DNA of 41,267 bases, taken from Solirubrobacterales bacterium. Lineage in GTDB: Bacteria > Actinomycetota > Thermoleophilia > Solirubrobacterales > JACPNS01. Positions 7,777 to 16,243 of the stretch are shown here, in pieces; positions within the stretch are counted from its first letter, which is position 1; each line of letters opens with the position of its first letter. Below the pieces are notes generated by a model. The model was not told where the DNA came from. It made no database searches and saw nothing but the letters and a program-made list of their open reading frames with translations. Position numbers and translations under genes: made by a program. The stretch lies in assembly GCA_016185345.1 (NCBI GenBank), contig JACPNS010000017.1, positions 1 through 41,267 on the forward strand. Direction: 5' to 3'.

Positions 7777-8360
7777 CGCTCTGCGACGACTTCCCAGTTC
7801 ACGACGTCCCACCATGCCTTGAGGTACGCAGGGCGCACGTTCTTGTAGGTCAGGTAGTAGGCGTGCTCCCAGACGTCGTTGCCGAGCAACGGGGTCTTGC
7901 CGTCGGTCAGCGGAGAGTCCTGATTTGCGGTGCTGGTGATTGCCAGTTCACCGCCATCGAGCACGAGCCAGGCCCAGCCGGAGCCGAACTGGCCGACGCC
8001 CGCGGCCTCGAACTTCTCCTTGAACTCATCGACTGATCCGAACTTCGCGGTGATCGCGTCGGCGAGTTCGCCGGAGAGCTCGCTGCCGCCCGGAGTCATC
8101 GACTCCCAGAACATCGAGTGGTTGAGGTGGCCACCGCCGTTGTTGCGCACCGGGCCCTTGATGTCGTCGGGAAGGCTTGCGAGGTTTGCGATCACTTCTT
8201 CGATCGGCTTGTCGGCCCATTCGGTGCCCTCGAGGGCGCCATTGGCCTTGTCCACGTAAGCCTGGTGGTGTTTGTCGTGGTGGAGGTGCATCGTCTCTTC
8301 GTCGATCGTCGGAGAGAGAGAGTCGTATGGGTAGGGCAGAGCTGGTACTTCGTAAGACAT
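7758..8360 (-). CDS. sodA: Superoxide dismutase, Fe/Mn family (Mn-type residues)
   Basis: This 200-aa enzyme converts superoxide to hydrogen peroxide and oxygen. Metal ligands are recognisable as His27 (MHLHHDKHH), His81 ([11 protein letters not shown]), Asp162 and His166 (DVWEHAYY). Gly at the GGGH position and Gln147 in STANQDSP are typical of manganese rather than iron enzymes, so Mn use is predicted. The frame stays open upstream for another 122 codons, but the family begins at [15 protein letters not shown], so the ATG at 8360 is taken; AAGGATC lies 7 nt before it as ribosome binding site. There is no signal peptide, so it is cytosolic. It follows the HNH gene after 74 nt that hold an inverted repeat and a TAGGAT -10-like hexamer, suggesting its own regulated promoter. 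Confidence 0.96.
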   Translation of the reverse strand: MSYEVPALPYPYDSLSPTIDEETMHLHHDKHHQAYVDKANGALEGTEWADKPIEEVIANLASLPDDIKGPVRNNGGGHLNHSMFWESMTPGGSELSGELADAITAKFGSVDEFKEKFEAAGVGQFGSGWAWLVLDGGELAITSTANQDSPLTDGKTPLLGNDVWEHAYYLTYKNVRPAYLKAWWDVVNWEVVAERYAAAK

Positions 8361-8382
8361 GTGTAGATCCTTGCTTGGTGTT

Positions 8383-8412
8383 GGATTCCGTAAAGCTGTG
8401 GGCGGAATCCTA
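8383..8412 (-). promoter_or_regulatory. Inverted repeat overlapping a candidate sod promoter
   Basis: GGATTCCG at 8383-8390 and CGGAATCC at 8403-8410 form a perfect 8-bp inverted repeat with a 12-nt spacer. On the minus strand the hexamer TAGGAT (8412-8407), a typical actinobacterial -10, overlaps one arm. The element lies 23 nt before the sod start codon. It could be an operator for a redox or metal regulator, or a hairpin in the leader. Confidence 0.45.
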
Positions 8413-8434
8413 ACGGTGGGTCTACAGATCGGCC

Positions 8435-9169
8435 TCAGGCAGCGTCGGCGCCGGCGACATCGCCGACGGCGCTCGCAGCTGCAGGCACATATGGCAGCCA
8501 CTGCGATGGAATCGTCGGACTTGCGACATGTATGAAGATCGTCGGGTGGGGCGCCATCGGGCGTGTGCTGAGCTTCATGCCCGACTGGGCGACGCTGCGG
8601 TCGCCCTTGCGGCGATTGCAGGTGGCGCAGCAGGCGACGACGTTCTCCCAGGAAGTGTCTCCGCCCTTCGAGCGGGGGATCACGTGGTCCATCGTCAGCG
8701 AGCCCCGACGGCCGCAGTACTGGCACTCCCAGCCGTCGCGCGCGAACACGGCGCGGCGGGTGATCTTGCGTCTGAAAGACTGGTACGGAATGTGCACGTA
8801 ATTGCGCAGGCGGATCACCGAAGGCCTCGTCATTGACATGCGCTCGGCGTGAACCTCGATCTCGTGCTCGTCGATCACCTCGGCCTTTGACTTCAGGATC
8901 AGGACGATCGCGCGGCGAACCGTGCAGACGTTGATCGGCTCAAATGAGGCGTTCAGAACGAGCACTCGGCCGCTCAGCGGAGAGCCGCCGCGCTGCACAT
9001 GCAGCGAAGGACCTGGTCCTGCGAGAGAGGAAAATCTGGCTCCTGCGGCCGTTTGTGGCGCAAGCGTTCCTACCGCCGGAGACTCGTCGATCTCCGACGG
9101 GATGAGCCCGGGTACATCGCCGGACTCTGAGCAGTCACTGCTCGAGCGTGGCGCCGCCTTGCTGGCCAT
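8435..9169 (-). CDS. HNH endonuclease family protein
   Basis: This is a 244-aa protein of the actinobacterial HNH endonuclease family. The conserved part begins at [12 protein letters not shown] (about residue 68). The HNH fold follows at 138-190: C149-x2-C152, then [11 protein letters not shown] with the catalytic His162, then an Asn and C181-x2-C184 in [17 protein letters not shown], the two Cys pairs probably binding structural zinc. The first 60 residues are Ser/Pro-rich and not family-like, so the true start may be internal (for example Val58, a GTG). The ATG at 9169 is kept because a TACAAT hexamer precedes it by 12 nt. The C terminus carries an Ala-rich tail. Substrate and role are unknown; relatives are housekeeping genes of unclear function rather than restriction enzymes. 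Confidence 0.85.
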   Translation of the reverse strand: MASKAAPRSSSDCSESGDVPGLIPSEIDESPAVGTLAPQTAAGARFSSLAGPGPSLHVQRGGSPLSGRVLVLNASFEPINVCTVRRAIVLILKSKAEVIDEHEIEVHAERMSMTRPSVIRLRNYVHIPYQSFRRKITRRAVFARDGWECQYCGRRGSLTMDHVIPRSKGGDTSWENVVACCATCNRRKGDRSVAQSGMKLSTRPMAPHPTIFIHVASPTIPSQWLPYVPAAASAVGDVAGADAA

Positions 9170-9177
9170 CAGAACTA

Positions 9178-9193
9178 ACGCATTGTAATGCGT
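9178..9193 (-). promoter_or_regulatory. Palindrome with -10-like TACAAT upstream of the HNH gene
   Basis: ACGCATT-GT-AATGCGT is a perfect 7+2+7 inverted repeat between the HNH start and the end of pheA. On the minus strand it contains TACAAT, a near-consensus -10, ending 12 nt before the HNH ATG. A good -35 was not found. Operator overlap with the promoter is plausible. Confidence 0.4.
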
Positions 9194-9232
9194 GCTTCGG
9201 GCGGTTCTTACCGCGCAGTGAAGAGCGGCGGC

Positions 9233-10117
9233 TCAGCTCTCGAAAGCGTTGTACGAACCGAGCACCCTGAGCGCGCGCACCTTTGCGCGCACGGCCTCGA
9301 CAGACTCCGCGATCGCCGGGGCCTCGATCGATCCGTCGAGGTCCACGAAAAAGAGGTAGTGCCCGAGCTCGGTGCGCTCGGGTCGCGACTCGATCTTGCT
9401 CATGTTCACGCCGCGGGTGGCGAACTCCGACAGAATGCTGACCAGCCCGCCCGGCGAAGTGTCGTTGAAGCCGGAGAAGACGACCGAAGTGCGCGTCGCG
9501 GCGGCCATCGAGTTGCCGGCCCACGGCGAGGTGAGCGGCGCGCAGGCGAGCCAGACGAAACGTGTCTTGTTTTCGGCGACGTCCTCGATCGAGGACTCGA
9601 TGACTGTCCCGCCATACATCTCGGCGGCGATCGCCGATCCGATGGCGGCGTTGCCACCGCCGCGTTCGACGGCGCCGCGAACTGCCTCGGCGGTTGAGAC
9701 CTGTGCGAGCTTGGCGGCGTTGGGGAGTCGCTCGGCGATGAAACCGGCGCATTGCGCGAGCGCCTGAGGGTGGGACGCGACCACGCCAATCTCTGCGAGC
9801 GGCACATTGCGGGCGGCGACCAGGCAGTGGTGAACTGCCCAGACGACTTCGGCGACGATCTGTACGCCGGGCGCGTCGTGCACGAGAGCGTCGAGCGTTT
9901 CGGTGACCGCGCCTTCAACCGAATTCTCGATCGGTACGAATCCGGCTGCGACATCCCCGGACTCCACCGCTAGTACGACATCGCGGTTCGTGTCCAGCGC
10001 GACGAGGTCAACAGTGTTAGCGCCATCACCGAGCGCGGCGCGCAGAGCTTCTTCGCCGTAAGTTCCTGGAGGTCCGAGGTAGCCGATGCGCCGGGGCGCC
10101 AAGCGGTCAGCGTTCAA
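9233..10117 (-). CDS. pheA: Prephenate dehydratase
   Basis: This enzyme converts prephenate to phenylpyruvate in phenylalanine synthesis. The catalytic domain begins at RIGYLGPPGTYGEEAL and contains IPIENS-like FVPIENSVEGAVTETLD and the hallmark TRF triad in ENKTRFVWLA. A C-terminal ACT domain (TSVVFSGFNDTSPGGLVSIL, then KIESRPERTELGHYLFFVDL) with the ESRP motif indicates feedback control by phenylalanine. No chorismate mutase domain is fused. The frame stays open far upstream, but the family starts near RRIGYLG, and no ATG or GTG lies there: TTG at 10117 (294 aa, overlapping the upstream gene by 11 nt) or TTG at 10102 are the candidates. Overlap with the DUF4446 gene suggests an operon. Confidence 0.93.
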   Translation of the reverse strand: MNADRLAPRRIGYLGPPGTYGEEALRAALGDGANTVDLVALDTNRDVVLAVESGDVAAGFVPIENSVEGAVTETLDALVHDAPGVQIVAEVVWAVHHCLVAARNVPLAEIGVVASHPQALAQCAGFIAERLPNAAKLAQVSTAEAVRGAVERGGGNAAIGSAIAAEMYGGTVIESSIEDVAENKTRFVWLACAPLTSPWAGNSMAAATRTSVVFSGFNDTSPGGLVSILSEFATRGVNMSKIESRPERTELGHYLFFVDLDGSIEAPAIAESVEAVRAKVRALRVLGSYNAFES

Positions 10118-10733
10118 CGTTTGCCCGTCGCACGGCCTGGACGCGTGGGTCTTCGCCCGCCGGCTCGGGCGGATTGGTCGGGGCGTTGGATACAACGCGC
10201 GGCGGAGCTGGAGGCGCGGGCGGCGCCGGTGGCTGACCCGGCGCTGCGAACGCCAGCTCAAGAACGTGGCGCTCCTCGGGAGAGAGCTCGATGTCGGAGA
10301 CCCCCTCGGTGAGATTCTTCACGTAGAGGTGGGAGAAGTTGCGGCTGACGATCGCCGTCAGCACCACGCCCGTCTTGTGCTCATTGAGCAACGCGACGCT
10401 GCTCGATTGCTTGCCCGACTTGGCGCCGAAGGCGTCGTAGCGAATCATCGCGGTGTGGGTGATCGCGCCGGAGAGGCCGACCTCGAGGCGCGACATGCGT
10501 TGGTCGAGCTGAACCGAGGCGTCGTCCACCCAGTCGCGCAGCGATACGAACTCGCGCTGCAGCGCCTCGGCGTGGGCGATCACGTCGCGTTCGCTGCCAG
10601 CGAGGATGATCTTCTGAGCGCGGCGCACGCGCCGGAGAGCGAAGGCATTCCAAGCGAGCAGGATGAGGCAGACAACCGCTACTGCGGCTCCCGCCAAGGC
10701 CAGCCATTCATAGATCCCATCAGGAGCACTCAT
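10107..10733 (-). CDS. DUF4446 family membrane protein
   Basis: This 208-aa protein has one N-terminal membrane segment (about residues 8-32), a charged coiled-coil-like stretch (about 35-90) and the conserved DUF4446 core: IRYDAFGAKSG, SVALLNEHKTGVVLTAI and LSPEERHVLELAF. The C terminus is a Pro/Ala-rich linker. Function is unknown across the family. A TAGGCT hexamer 8 nt before the ATG and the absence of a Shine-Dalgarno sequence suggest a leaderless message. Its stop overlaps the likely start of pheA. Confidence 0.85.
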   Translation of the reverse strand: MSAPDGIYEWLALAGAAVAVVCLILLAWNAFALRRVRRAQKIILAGSERDVIAHAEALQREFVSLRDWVDDASVQLDQRMSRLEVGLSGAITHTAMIRYDAFGAKSGKQSSSVALLNEHKTGVVLTAIVSRNFSHLYVKNLTEGVSDIELSPEERHVLELAFAAPGQPPAPPAPPAPPRVVSNAPTNPPEPAGEDPRVQAVRRANVER

Positions 10734-10741
10734 CGACTTTC

Positions 10742-10747
10742 AGCCTA
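10742..10747 (-). promoter_or_regulatory. Candidate -10 (TAGGCT) for leaderless DUF4446 transcript
   Basis: TAGGCT on the minus strand ends 8 nt before the ATG at 10733, so transcription would start at or next to the start codon. No -35 is evident. Confidence 0.45.
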
Positions 10748-10772
10748 CTGGCCGCTGGCGCGGAGCGATCAG

Positions 10773-11849
10773 TTAGAAAGAGACTTCGAACGTCTGGCTG
10801 TTGTTGTCGAGGTTTTCCTCGCCGGCAACCTTCCGGACACTGACCTTCATCGTCGCGTTCGAGCCGGCAGCGGGGATCTTCGTCAGTGGCAACGTCACTG
10901 TCGTGGCATCGCCGGCGCTGATTGCCGGGATCGGCTTGTTCTGCCTGATCGCGGAGCCGGAACCAGTGATCGAGTATGAGACGACGACATCGACCTCATC
11001 GTTCTCGCCCTGGTTCTGAACGTTGACCCTGATCTCTTTCGCGCCGTTCAGGTTGTTCGTGCCGCCCTCGGCGAGCGCCGTGCCCGAAGGCTGCACGGTG
11101 ACGCCGGTGATGCCGGTGCCGTGCGTTCCGGGCGTGGCAGCCGCGGTGGCGCTACTGCTGCCGCCGCTCACGCGACTGAACACGTCGAGCACTTGCGCAG
11201 GATCGAGCCATTCGAGACTGGGCAAAAACTGGCTCGCCGGAAGCGAGACGCCGTCGACGCCCTTGTCCTTGACTGCCTGGTTCATGTAGGCGTAGGCGCG
11301 CTGCGAATAGATCACGTCGCTGGCAAGGAACTGCTGCATGTTGGCGGCGATCTTCTCGGTTGCCGTTTTGGCGTCCTGATCGCCCAGCGCCTGGCCAATC
11401 TGTTTGGAAACTTCGTTCAGTCCATCGCGGCGGAACTCGAGCGACTCGAGCAGGTATTGCTTGGCGGCCGTGAGGTCCTCGCCCGAGGCCGAGAGGTCCG
11501 CGGCCTGGCGCACGAGCTCTGACGCCTGCGAGCGCTGGACGTTCACCGAGGTTTCGATGTCCGTGGCGCTTGCGTCGCCAGGGTCCTTCAGCGTCGCGAA
11601 GAAATCGCGCGAGACCTGGTTGGACTGGGTGACGATCGAATTCGTCTGCTTGACGAAGTCCTTGATTGCGTTCTCCTGGCGGGCGGTTTGGCAGCCCTTA
11701 CCGAGAACAAGGACCAAGACCAAAAACAGCACGATCAGACCGCCGGCGATAGCGCGGCGTTGCATCACTGCCTGGTGCTCAGCGTCGCCGCCGCGAGGAT
11801 TTTCTCCGCGGATCGGTCGCTCCTGTTGGTCGCCTGGATAAGAAGGCAT
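10773..11849 (-). CDS. Membrane-anchored protein with CARDB-like ectodomain, function unknown
   Basis: The 358-aa protein starts at the ATG at 11849, preceded by GAGGAACC as ribosome binding site; a longer frame to 11945 exists but is not supported. A short charged cytoplasmic tail is followed by one membrane segment (about 32-50, IAGGLIVLFLVLVLVLG). A helical region of about 200 residues follows (QENAIKDFVKQTNSIVTQSNQ onward), with no cysteines after the TM-flanking one. A Ser/Ala/Thr linker leads to a C-terminal beta domain (about 265-358), with EIRVNVQNQGENDEVDVVV and LPLTKIPAAGSNATMKVSVR resembling CARDB/adhesion-type Ig folds. It is divergent from the kinase operon, so a cell-envelope role is plausible. 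No specific function is recognised. Confidence 0.75.
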   Translation of the reverse strand: MPSYPGDQQERPIRGENPRGGDAEHQAVMQRRAIAGGLIVLFLVLVLVLGKGCQTARQENAIKDFVKQTNSIVTQSNQVSRDFFATLKDPGDASATDIETSVNVQRSQASELVRQAADLSASGEDLTAAKQYLLESLEFRRDGLNEVSKQIGQALGDQDAKTATEKIAANMQQFLASDVIYSQRAYAYMNQAVKDKGVDGVSLPASQFLPSLEWLDPAQVLDVFSRVSGGSSSATAAATPGTHGTGITGVTVQPSGTALAEGGTNNLNGAKEIRVNVQNQGENDEVDVVVSYSITGSGSAIRQNKPIPAISAGDATTVTLPLTKIPAAGSNATMKVSVRKVAGEENLDNNSQTFEVSF

Positions 11850-11965
11850 AAAGGTTCCTCTCGGAAGGCGAGGATCGTAACTAAGTATTCCCTGCTTATC
11901 GGGCGGATTCCTTGACTGTTTTCTGACTTGCAGGCTTGGCGGCACCGCCCCCGAAAAACCTAGCC

Positions 11966-13690
11966 ATGGGATTCCGTACCCATAGTTTGCGTGAACGCAC
12001 GACTCGCGCGCTGCGCCCGAGCGCGCGCGGCACCCGGCTGCGCGACCGCTTTGAGCTGCTCGTACCGCTTGGGAGCGGGGGTTTTGGGACGGTCTACGAG
12101 GGCTTCGACATGCTGCTCGAGCGCCCAGTGGCGATCAAAGAACTTAAGATCGATCAGGAATTGACTGCCTCCGGCGACGCCCTCCGCGAGGCGCGCGCGA
12201 CCGCCAGGCTCAATCATCCGGCAATCGTCTCGCTCTACGAGATCCATGCTGAGGGTGACTGCATCTACATGATCAACGAACTCGTGCATGGTCACACGCT
12301 CGGCGCGATGATCGACGAGGGCCTGATGTCTGACAACGACGCGGGGCGGATTGGCTACGCGCTCTGCGAGGCGCTTGGTCACGCCCACGCTCAGGGCGTG
12401 ATCCACCGAGACGTCAAGCCCGCGAACGTGATGGTCACAAGTGCGTGGCTCGAGGGTTCGGGCGGCTGGCGCGTACAGCCGGCAAAACTCATGGACTTTG
12501 GCATTGCAAGCATCGTCGACCCCGGCGAACACGGCGGTCGCGCTCACGCCGGGCCTCACGCCGGCTCGCGCGGGTATGTGGCGCCCGAGCAGGAGGCTGG
12601 CGAGCCCGCGTCGCCTGCGAGTGACGTCTACTCACTCGCACTTGTTTTGTTCGAATGCTTCACCGGCGCTGGGCCGGGCAAGGGCCGGCGTTCGCGACTT
12701 GCTCGCGCCAGGCGCGATCTTCCGTATGAGCTGACGGGGACGATTGACCGCTGCCTTGAGCCTGACCCAGAGTTCAGGCCCGACGTGGTCGAGCTTGGCC
12801 AGGCGATCTACGACGCGCTCCCCGAGCTCTCACACAACCTCGCGGCGCCGACCATCACCTCTCGCCTGCGCGGACTCCTGGGTCGCACGTCGCGCGAGCG
12901 CTCCGACAGATACACGCACGGCCGCCCGGCGCAGCGCGTTGCTGCGCGCGATCAACGAGAATGGCGCGAGCCCGGCTCCGGGCGAATCTGGCGCTTTGGC
13001 ATCGCGCTGCTCGCGGCGGCGATGTGTGTGGTGACGATGCTGGCCGCCAGCGTGACGATCTCGTTCATTCAGCCGTTGATTGCGGCGGCGCTTGTCTTCA
13101 TCTTCCCGCGTGCCGGCTGGGCGCTCGCTGCGACTGCAGGCGCCGTGGTGCTGGCGATCGACGGGCAGGTCGGCTCGGCGATGTTCCTCGTGCTGCCTGC
13201 AGTTGTCGCGGCGCTTGCCGCGATGGTGCCGTTGCCGCGCCTGCTCGACGGCGCGCTCGCGGGCGCTGGAGCGTTTGCCTGGGTCGTCGCCGTTCAGGCG
13301 ATGTCCGGGACGTCGCTCGCATTGAGCCTGCCCGAGGCGACCACTCGACCAGAAGATCTGCGCCAGTACGCGGACATCGCCGCTCAAGCGATCGTCACGT
13401 TCTGGCATCCCGCCTACACAGCGTCGCTCGGGCTCTGGGCTTTGACCGGTGCGGCTGGCGTGCTGCTGGTCGATCGCCGCGCAGCGGTGCCCGCCTGGGC
13501 TGTGCTCGGACTCGCCTTCGTGGTCGCGCAGGTTGTGATCGGCCAGGCGATGGGCATGCCGGTTCCAGCACTCTCGATCGTCGTCGCACTCCTGGCGCTC
13601 GGGGCTCTGATCTGCGCGGCCGCGGCCACCCGCCGTGCGGGTAGGGTTTTTGCACCTACAGCGGGCACCGGTAGGCATGTGAGAGCGTGA
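11966..13690 (+). CDS. Serine/threonine protein kinase with C-terminal multi-pass membrane domain
   Basis: This is a Hanks-type kinase of 574 aa from the ATG at 11966 (a TTG at 11936 is the alternative). It has the glycine loop GSGGFGTVY (from 36), Lys58 in VAIKEL, catalytic HRDVKPANVM with Asp149, and MDFGIAS with Asp177; the P+1 region reads GSRGYVAPEQE. Residues after about 280 form a basic linker, and from about 341 to 560 there are 7-8 hydrophobic segments, unlike the single-pass PASTA kinases. It opens a long plus-strand operon; its TGA overlaps the GTG start of fhaA by 4 nt. By position it could act on the FHA proteins and the elongation or division machinery, like PknA/PknB of mycobacteria, but the polytopic C terminus means the sensing mode must differ. 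Confidence 0.88.
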   Translation: MGFRTHSLRERTTRALRPSARGTRLRDRFELLVPLGSGGFGTVYEGFDMLLERPVAIKELKIDQELTASGDALREARATARLNHPAIVSLYEIHAEGDCIYMINELVHGHTLGAMIDEGLMSDNDAGRIGYALCEALGHAHAQGVIHRDVKPANVMVTSAWLEGSGGWRVQPAKLMDFGIASIVDPGEHGGRAHAGPHAGSRGYVAPEQEAGEPASPASDVYSLALVLFECFTGAGPGKGRRSRLARARRDLPYELTGTIDRCLEPDPEFRPDVVELGQAIYDALPELSHNLAAPTITSRLRGLLGRTSRERSDRYTHGRPAQRVAARDQREWREPGSGRIWRFGIALLAAAMCVVTMLAASVTISFIQPLIAAALVFIFPRAGWALAATAGAVVLAIDGQVGSAMFLVLPAVVAALAAMVPLPRLLDGALAGAGAFAWVVAVQAMSGTSLALSLPEATTRPEDLRQYADIAAQAIVTFWHPAYTASLGLWALTGAAGVLLVDRRAAVPAWAVLGLAFVVAQVVIGQAMGMPVPALSIVVALLALGALICAAAATRRAGRVFAPTAGTGRHVRA

Positions 13691-14454
13691 ATTTCCTTAA
13701 GAATTTTGAATCAAAACTCGAGCGGTTGATCGAGGGCGGCTTCAAGTCAGCCTTCAAGTCCGAGGTGCAGCCGATCGAACTCGCGCGCAAGCTGTCGCGC
13801 GAGATGGACGCGCATCGCGCGGCTTCGGTCTCGCGCACCTATGCGCCCAACGAGTACACCGTTTGGCTCTCGCCGAAGGATCGCGAGCAGTTCTCCCACT
13901 ATGAGGACGGCCTCCAGCGCGAGCTGTCGCTCTATCTGCTCGAGCACGCCAGGAAACGCGGCTACTCACTGATCAGCCGCCCCACCGTTGACTTCGACAC
14001 CGATGATCGCCTCGAGCTCGGCCTGTTCGGGATCCAGGCGCGACTTGCCGACGCTCCCGAGGAAGACATTCAGGCCATCGAACCGCAACCGGCGTCCGGT
14101 CATACGCAGGTCTACAACGTGCGTGACCTGCAGGCACCACCGATCGATCTCGATCGGCCGCAGAACCCGGTCGCCGCGCGCGCCGTGGTCGAATCCGGGG
14201 ACCGTCGATTCGCGCTCACGCCTCCATCGACCGTGATCGGTCGTGGCCGTGACGCCGACGTGCGCCTCGACGATCCGAACATTTCGCGCACGCACGTGCA
14301 GTTCCGCGTCGAGGGCGGCGACTGGGTTGTGGCCGACATGGGCTCGACCAATGGCTCGCGTTTGAATGGCGGATCGCTCAATGCTCCGACGCCGTTGCGT
14401 TCGGGCGACGTGGTCGAACTCGGCAACACCGTCCTGAAGTTTGTGCTGGAGTAG
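13687..14454 (+). CDS. fhaA: FhaA-like protein (DUF3662 plus FHA domain)
   Basis: This is a 255-aa cytoplasmic phosphothreonine-binding adaptor. The N-terminal DUF3662/FhaA domain (about 1-115) shows the typical opening FLKNFESKLERLIEGGF and RKLSREMDAH. The C-terminal FHA domain (about 170-255) has IGRGRDADVRLDDPNISRTH and DMGSTNGSRLNG with the conserved Arg, Ser, His and Asn for pThr binding. The linker is much shorter than in mycobacterial FhaA. It starts with a GTG overlapping the kinase stop (GTGA) and is followed after 2 nt by fhaB, so all are co-translated. In mycobacteria FhaA binds phosphorylated MviN/MurJ and PBP partners; the same is inferred here. Confidence 0.92.
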   Translation: MNFLKNFESKLERLIEGGFKSAFKSEVQPIELARKLSREMDAHRAASVSRTYAPNEYTVWLSPKDREQFSHYEDGLQRELSLYLLEHARKRGYSLISRPTVDFDTDDRLELGLFGIQARLADAPEEDIQAIEPQPASGHTQVYNVRDLQAPPIDLDRPQNPVAARAVVESGDRRFALTPPSTVIGRGRDADVRLDDPNISRTHVQFRVEGGDWVVADMGSTNGSRLNGGSLNAPTPLRSGDVVELGNTVLKFVLE

Positions 14455-14456
14455 CT

Positions 14457-14924
14457 ATGGGCGATCCGATCGCAGTCGCGCTGAAGTTCACGTTCTTGCT
14501 TCTTCTCTTCTTGTTCATCGTCTGGGTCGTGCGCAGCTCGTCGCGTGATCTCGTGGGCAGTGATCGCGCCGACTTTGATCCGCTGCTCGATCATGGCGAG
14601 GGAAAGGCCCCGATCGACCTCAGACGCGGCGTCAAGCCCCGGCTGGTCGTGGTCGCGGCGCAGAAGTACGACACCGGCAGCTCCTTTGATCTGCTCGGCG
14701 GACTGCTGCTCGGTCGCGACAAACCGGCCGAGGTGATCGTCGACGATGTCTTCGCCTCTGCCCGCCATGCGCGAATTACGCCGCGCGGCCCGTATAACTT
14801 CCTCGAAGACCTCGGCTCGACGAACGGGACATACCTCAACGGCACCCGTGCCGAGGGCCCACAGCGACTCTCACCGGGCGACAAGATCACCATTGGCGAC
14901 ACCGAGTTCAGATATGAGGAATAG
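14457..14924 (+). CDS. fhaB: FhaB-like membrane-anchored FHA protein
   Basis: This 155-aa protein has an N-terminal membrane segment (about 8-27, FTFLLLLFLFIVWVV) and a C-terminal FHA domain (about 75-153). The domain shows LLLGRDKPAEVIVDDVFASARHARI and DLGSTNGTYLNG, with the pThr-binding Arg, Ser and Asn in place. Length and layout match FhaB/FipA, a substrate and partner of the PASTA kinase in septum and side-wall growth. GGAG lies just before its ATG, inside the end of fhaA. The PP2C phosphatase follows 9 nt downstream. Confidence 0.92.
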   Translation: MGDPIAVALKFTFLLLLFLFIVWVVRSSSRDLVGSDRADFDPLLDHGEGKAPIDLRRGVKPRLVVVAAQKYDTGSSFDLLGGLLLGRDKPAEVIVDDVFASARHARITPRGPYNFLEDLGSTNGTYLNGTRAEGPQRLSPGDKITIGDTEFRYEE

Positions 14925-14933
14925 GGACAGCTG

Positions 14934-16232
14934 ATGCTGCGCGTTGCTGAATTTGCGGCCGCCAGCGACGTCGGTCGCGTGCGCAAGGCCAACGAGGATT
15001 CGTACTACGTGCGCTCGCCCCTGTTCGTCGTCGCCGATGGAATGGGCGGCGCGAACGCCGGCGAGGTGGCATCGAAGATCGCTGTCGATTCGTTCAAGGA
15101 TCCGCTCGACGATGCAGTCGCACCCGAGCCGCGCATGGCCGGAATCGTGCGCACCGCGAATCGTCTGATTCACAAGAAGTCCAACTCGAGCGACGAGTTC
15201 AAGGGCATGGGCACGACGGTCACGGCGCTGCTGCTGGGCGACGACGAACTGACGATCGCCCACGTCGGCGACAGCCGCGCATACCGACTGCGTGATGGCG
15301 ACCTCGAGCGCCTCACTCGCGACCACTCGTTGGTCGGCGAGATGGTCCGCCGCGGCGCGATCACCGAGGCCGAGGCAGAGGTTCACCCGCAGCGTTCGAT
15401 CTTGACGCGCGCGCTCGGGCCCGAGGACGATGTCGAGATCGACACGCTCAGCCACGGCGTCAAGGGCGGCGACATTTACCTGATCTGCAGCGACGGCCTG
15501 ACCGGAATGGTCGATGAGGCGACGATCGCAACGGAGATGGGTTCGGGCAGGCCGATGCAGGAGATCGCAGAGTCTTTGATCCGCAAGGCCAACGAAAACG
15601 GCGGCGTGGACAACATCACGGTCATTGCCTTCACGGTCGATGGCGAGAGTACGAAGTCGCCGCAAGCGCCGAGCGCCGAAGATGCGCCCCGTGGCGACGA
15701 GACGATCATCGCTCCGGCCGTCGTTGTCCCTGCCGCCGCAGCTCAGACGCCCACGGCCGAGCCGGCCAGGCCGGCCGACACGCCGCCCGCACGCCCGCAG
15801 ACGGTCGCTGGCGCCAACGGAAGCGGTCAGGCACCGCCTACAACAGCGCCGTCCGCGGCATACGCCCAACGCCGCGCCGAGTCGAAGAAGTCGCGCCGCT
15901 GGGTCGGCGCGGTGATCGTCTCGATCGTGCTGCTGATTGGTATTTCGGGCGCTGTGGTCGGTTCACTCAACGTCTATTTCATCGGCGGAAATGAGAAAGG
16001 CCTGGTGACGGTTTACCGTGGCCTGCCCTACGAGCTGCCGTTGAGCATCGATCTCTACACCCGCGATTTCGTCACGAACGTGCCGGTCAGCGAGCTGCCC
16101 GCGGCCACGCGCGCGAGGATCCTCGATCACAAGCTGCGCACTCGCACCGACGCGCTAGACCTCGCGCGCCAGATCGAAAAGGGCGAAATCAAGCCGGCCT
16201 CAGTCGACGGCGTCGGCGCGACCGCGCCGTAA
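14934..16232 (+). CDS. pstP: PP2C-family serine/threonine phosphatase (PstP-like)
   Basis: This 432-aa phosphatase is predicted to oppose the Ser/Thr kinases of the operon. The PP2C domain (about 1-240) shows SDVGRVRKANEDSYY, the metal-binding VADGMGGANAGEVAS, GMGTTVTALL, HVGDSRAYRLRDG, LICSDGLTGMV and GGVDNITVI. A Pro/Ala-rich linker follows (about 245-320), then one membrane segment (about 323-345) and an extracytoplasmic C-terminal domain of about 85 residues. This is the topology of mycobacterial PstP. AGGGAC precedes the ATG. It sits between fhaB and ftsW, as in other actinobacteria. Confidence 0.95.
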   Translation: MLRVAEFAAASDVGRVRKANEDSYYVRSPLFVVADGMGGANAGEVASKIAVDSFKDPLDDAVAPEPRMAGIVRTANRLIHKKSNSSDEFKGMGTTVTALLLGDDELTIAHVGDSRAYRLRDGDLERLTRDHSLVGEMVRRGAITEAEAEVHPQRSILTRALGPEDDVEIDTLSHGVKGGDIYLICSDGLTGMVDEATIATEMGSGRPMQEIAESLIRKANENGGVDNITVIAFTVDGESTKSPQAPSAEDAPRGDETIIAPAVVVPAAAAQTPTAEPARPADTPPARPQTVAGANGSGQAPPTTAPSAAYAQRRAESKKSRRWVGAVIVSIVLLIGISGAVVGSLNVYFIGGNEKGLVTVYRGLPYELPLSIDLYTRDFVTNVPVSELPAATRARILDHKLRTRTDALDLARQIEKGEIKPASVDGVGATAP

Positions 16233-16243
16233 CGGGGCACGGC

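Noticed and set aside
7302-8036. 244-aa plus-strand frame as an intact gene
   Set aside because: Only its middle resembles a PIN protein; the C-terminal PIN motif is in another frame and the rest runs antisense into sod, so it was called a pseudogene instead.
8361-8726. 122-residue N-terminal extension of superoxide dismutase
   Set aside because: The extension is Arg/Pro/Cys-rich, overlaps the HNH gene, and the family starts at [10 protein letters not shown] with a good ribosome binding site.
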